Assembly (NCBI GenBank): GCA_048213135.1
Contig: PS015622.1
Coordinates: forward strand, 10,874 to 41,237
Direction: 5' to 3'
From: Reclinomonas americana ATCC 50394
Lineage: Eukaryota; Jakobida; Jakobea; Jakobida
DNA: 30,364 bases
Below the pieces are notes generated by a model. It saw nothing but the letters and a program-made list of their open reading frames with translations, had not been told where the DNA came from and did not search any database. Both the position numbers and the translations under genes were made by a program. This document shows, one piece after another, positions 29,134 to 30,364 of the stretch. Positions within the stretch are counted from its first letter, which is position 1. Every line of letters starts with the position of its first letter.

Positions 29134-30257
29134 CTATGATTGGGGTTGGTCGTCGGCTGATGGTTTCGGTCTTTTTCGCTCTGGACTCGACGTGGAGTCG
29201 CCAACCTCATCGCTCGCCACGCCCGCGGCATCGGCAGCCGAGGGACTGCGCGATCGCTTGGTGGTGACAGGAGCAGCAGCAGCAGCAGCAGCAGCGTCGA
29301 CCTCCAACTCTGCGTCAAAGCTCGCTGCATATCTGGCCTCGATCGCCGCCACCGCCTCGGCCGCCTTTGCACGCATGATAGCAGGCGACACGGTCGGCGC
29401 CGCCACCGACTCCTGCAACGATGCCACCGCCCTCGCTCCGGCCTTCTTGCTCCGCATGCGCATCAGCTGCGCCTGAATCGCCGCCATTTGCGACGCCGCA
29501 CTGCGCATCGCCACAGTCACATGAGCAGCCACATCACGCGCAGAGAACAACAACAACAACGACAAAGCAACGCACGCAGAGGCAGCCTTGGCCGGCGCCG
29601 GCTTCTCCGCCTCCTTCTTCTTCGTCTTCTCCTCGCCCGTCGCCGGCTGCTGCGCCTCCGGCCGCTGCGCAACACGCATGATGAGCAGCATGGCCACTTG
29701 TCGCCCACTCATACAACACACGTACTCACCCGATCCTCCCAAAACTTCACTATCAGTCGTCGCCCCAAGAACTCCGTGCCGTTCAACTCTTCGATCGCTC
29801 GCTCCGCATCCTACATGCATTGTGAGCACACGCAGGGCGGGGAGAGTGTGTGTGTAAGAGTGAGAGTGAGAGACCTCACGCGTCTCATACTCGACCACCG
29901 CGTAGCCTCGTGGCTCTCCACGACGCGGACCACTCGTGTGAAACATGTACTCCAGTCGCGCAATCTTCCCGACTGGCGAGAACTTTTGCAGCACGTGAAT
30001 CCTGCGTGGCGCAGTCAGTCTGTGAGTAACTGGCATGAAAGAGAGAGAGAGAGAACGCAACTCGCGTGCTCTCAAGTCCAAGTTTCCCACAAACAGCTTG
30101 CATTCGACATTCTCCGCGCGTTCCTCTTTGGAGAACAGGTGCTCGCCAGTGCGCTCATAAGCCTATACACACACAGAGTGTGTAAGTGACAGAGAGACAG
30201 GCTCACACACGCAGAGAGAAGCGCAACTCGATCACGAAAGCGACCGCGACTGCTCAT
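29134..30257 (-). CDS. RBM18: RBM18-like single-RRM RNA-binding protein
   Basis: Six exons, 30257-30228, 30162-30062, 30001-29875, 29810-29730, 29664-29576 and 29500-29134, give 264 residues. The RRM has RNP2 as CKLFVGNLDL and RNP1 as RGYAVVEY; between them lies IHVLQKFSPVGKIARLEY, then the RBM18-type FHTSGPRRGEPRG, and after them DAERAIEELNGTEF and LIVKFWEDR. A C-terminal SQMAAIQAQLMRMR helix matches the short helix that follows the RRM in RBM18. The tail adds a Lys/Glu-rich linker, an Ala run from a GCT/GCA repeat and a basic end with SPERKRPKP, probably a nuclear signal. Function in the family is little known; a nuclear RNA role is inferred. It converges on the MINDY gene with only 32 bp between stops, so their 3' UTRs must overlap. 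Two of five donors are GTTGCG. Confidence 0.82.
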
Positions 30258-30364
30258 AAACGAAGTGAGAGAGTGAAGAGGTGGCGCAATTTCGTTTCAC
30301 ACGCGCGCGAAACTTTCTTTGACGCACCTCACACGCGTCACTCTCTCACTCACTCTCACTCACA

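Noticed and set aside
1-30364. tRNA, rRNA, bacterial operon or prophage features
   Set aside because: No tRNA-like cloverleaf or rRNA core sequence was noticed, and dense spliceosomal introns rule out a bacterial origin.

Overview
This window is nuclear DNA of a GC-rich, gene-dense, intron-rich unicellular eukaryote. Almost every gene is split by short introns (mostly 45-100 bp) with CAG 3' ends. Genes sit tens of bases apart on both strands, and introns are full of GA, GAA, CA and pyrimidine simple repeats. The families are broadly eukaryotic (UBE2O, Rpn6/PSMD11, MINDY-4, TBCC/RP2, RBM18, BCKDH E1 beta, SDF2, PLBD, TMEM53/DUF829, ARK-like kinesin, a complex I accessory subunit), so I see a protist but cannot name the lineage. 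The RP2/TBCC, MINDY-4 and kinesin genes would suit a flagellate; that is inference.

Layout, left to right. 1-237 (-) is the start of an unrecognised gene running off the edge. 299-734 (+) is the 5' end of an SDF2-like gene, cut by an assembly gap (903-922). 1011-2301 (+) is the 3' two thirds of a BCKDHB gene whose 5' end is lost at the same gap. 7427-2433 (-) is a complete UBE2O-type E2/E3 hybrid ubiquitin ligase. 7428-8149 is unassigned. 8842-8150 (-) is a small complex I subunit and 9145-8911 (-) a 56-residue coiled-coil protein. Then come four genes in a row on +: TMEM53/DUF829 hydrolase (9199-10273), phospholipase B-like (10281-12998, only 7 nt after the previous stop), a kinesin (13290-16560) and proteasome lid subunit Rpn6 (16689-19024). 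22641-19176 (-) is a 516-residue protein with a PH domain at each end and a 0.9-kb intron of purine/pyrimidine repeat containing 392 Ns. 22741-23028 (+) is a decayed fragment resembling the Crinkler/RHS family, followed by a 45-bp tandem duplication. 23247-24972 (+) is an unrecognised 529-residue gene. 25074-29101 (+) is the highlight: one 21-exon frame encoding LisH, an RP2-type TBCC domain and a MINDY-4 deubiquitinase domain. 30257-29134 (-) is an RBM18-like RNA-binding protein.

Exon structures were worked out by hand from splice phases and remembered family motifs. Summed exon lengths are divisible by three for PLBD (564 aa), kinesin (874 aa), the PH protein (516 aa), LisH-TBCC-MINDY (875 aa), RBM18-like (264 aa), TMEM53-like (272 aa) and the complex I subunit (94 aa), which independently supports those models. 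Boundaries may be off by a base in places, mainly in UBE2O. A striking by-product is a recurrent unusual 5' splice site, GTTGCG, seen at least ten times in five genes.

Three genes touch the ubiquitin-proteasome system (UBE2O, Rpn6, MINDY-4), but they are not adjacent and eukaryotic gene order gives little reason to read this as a cluster.
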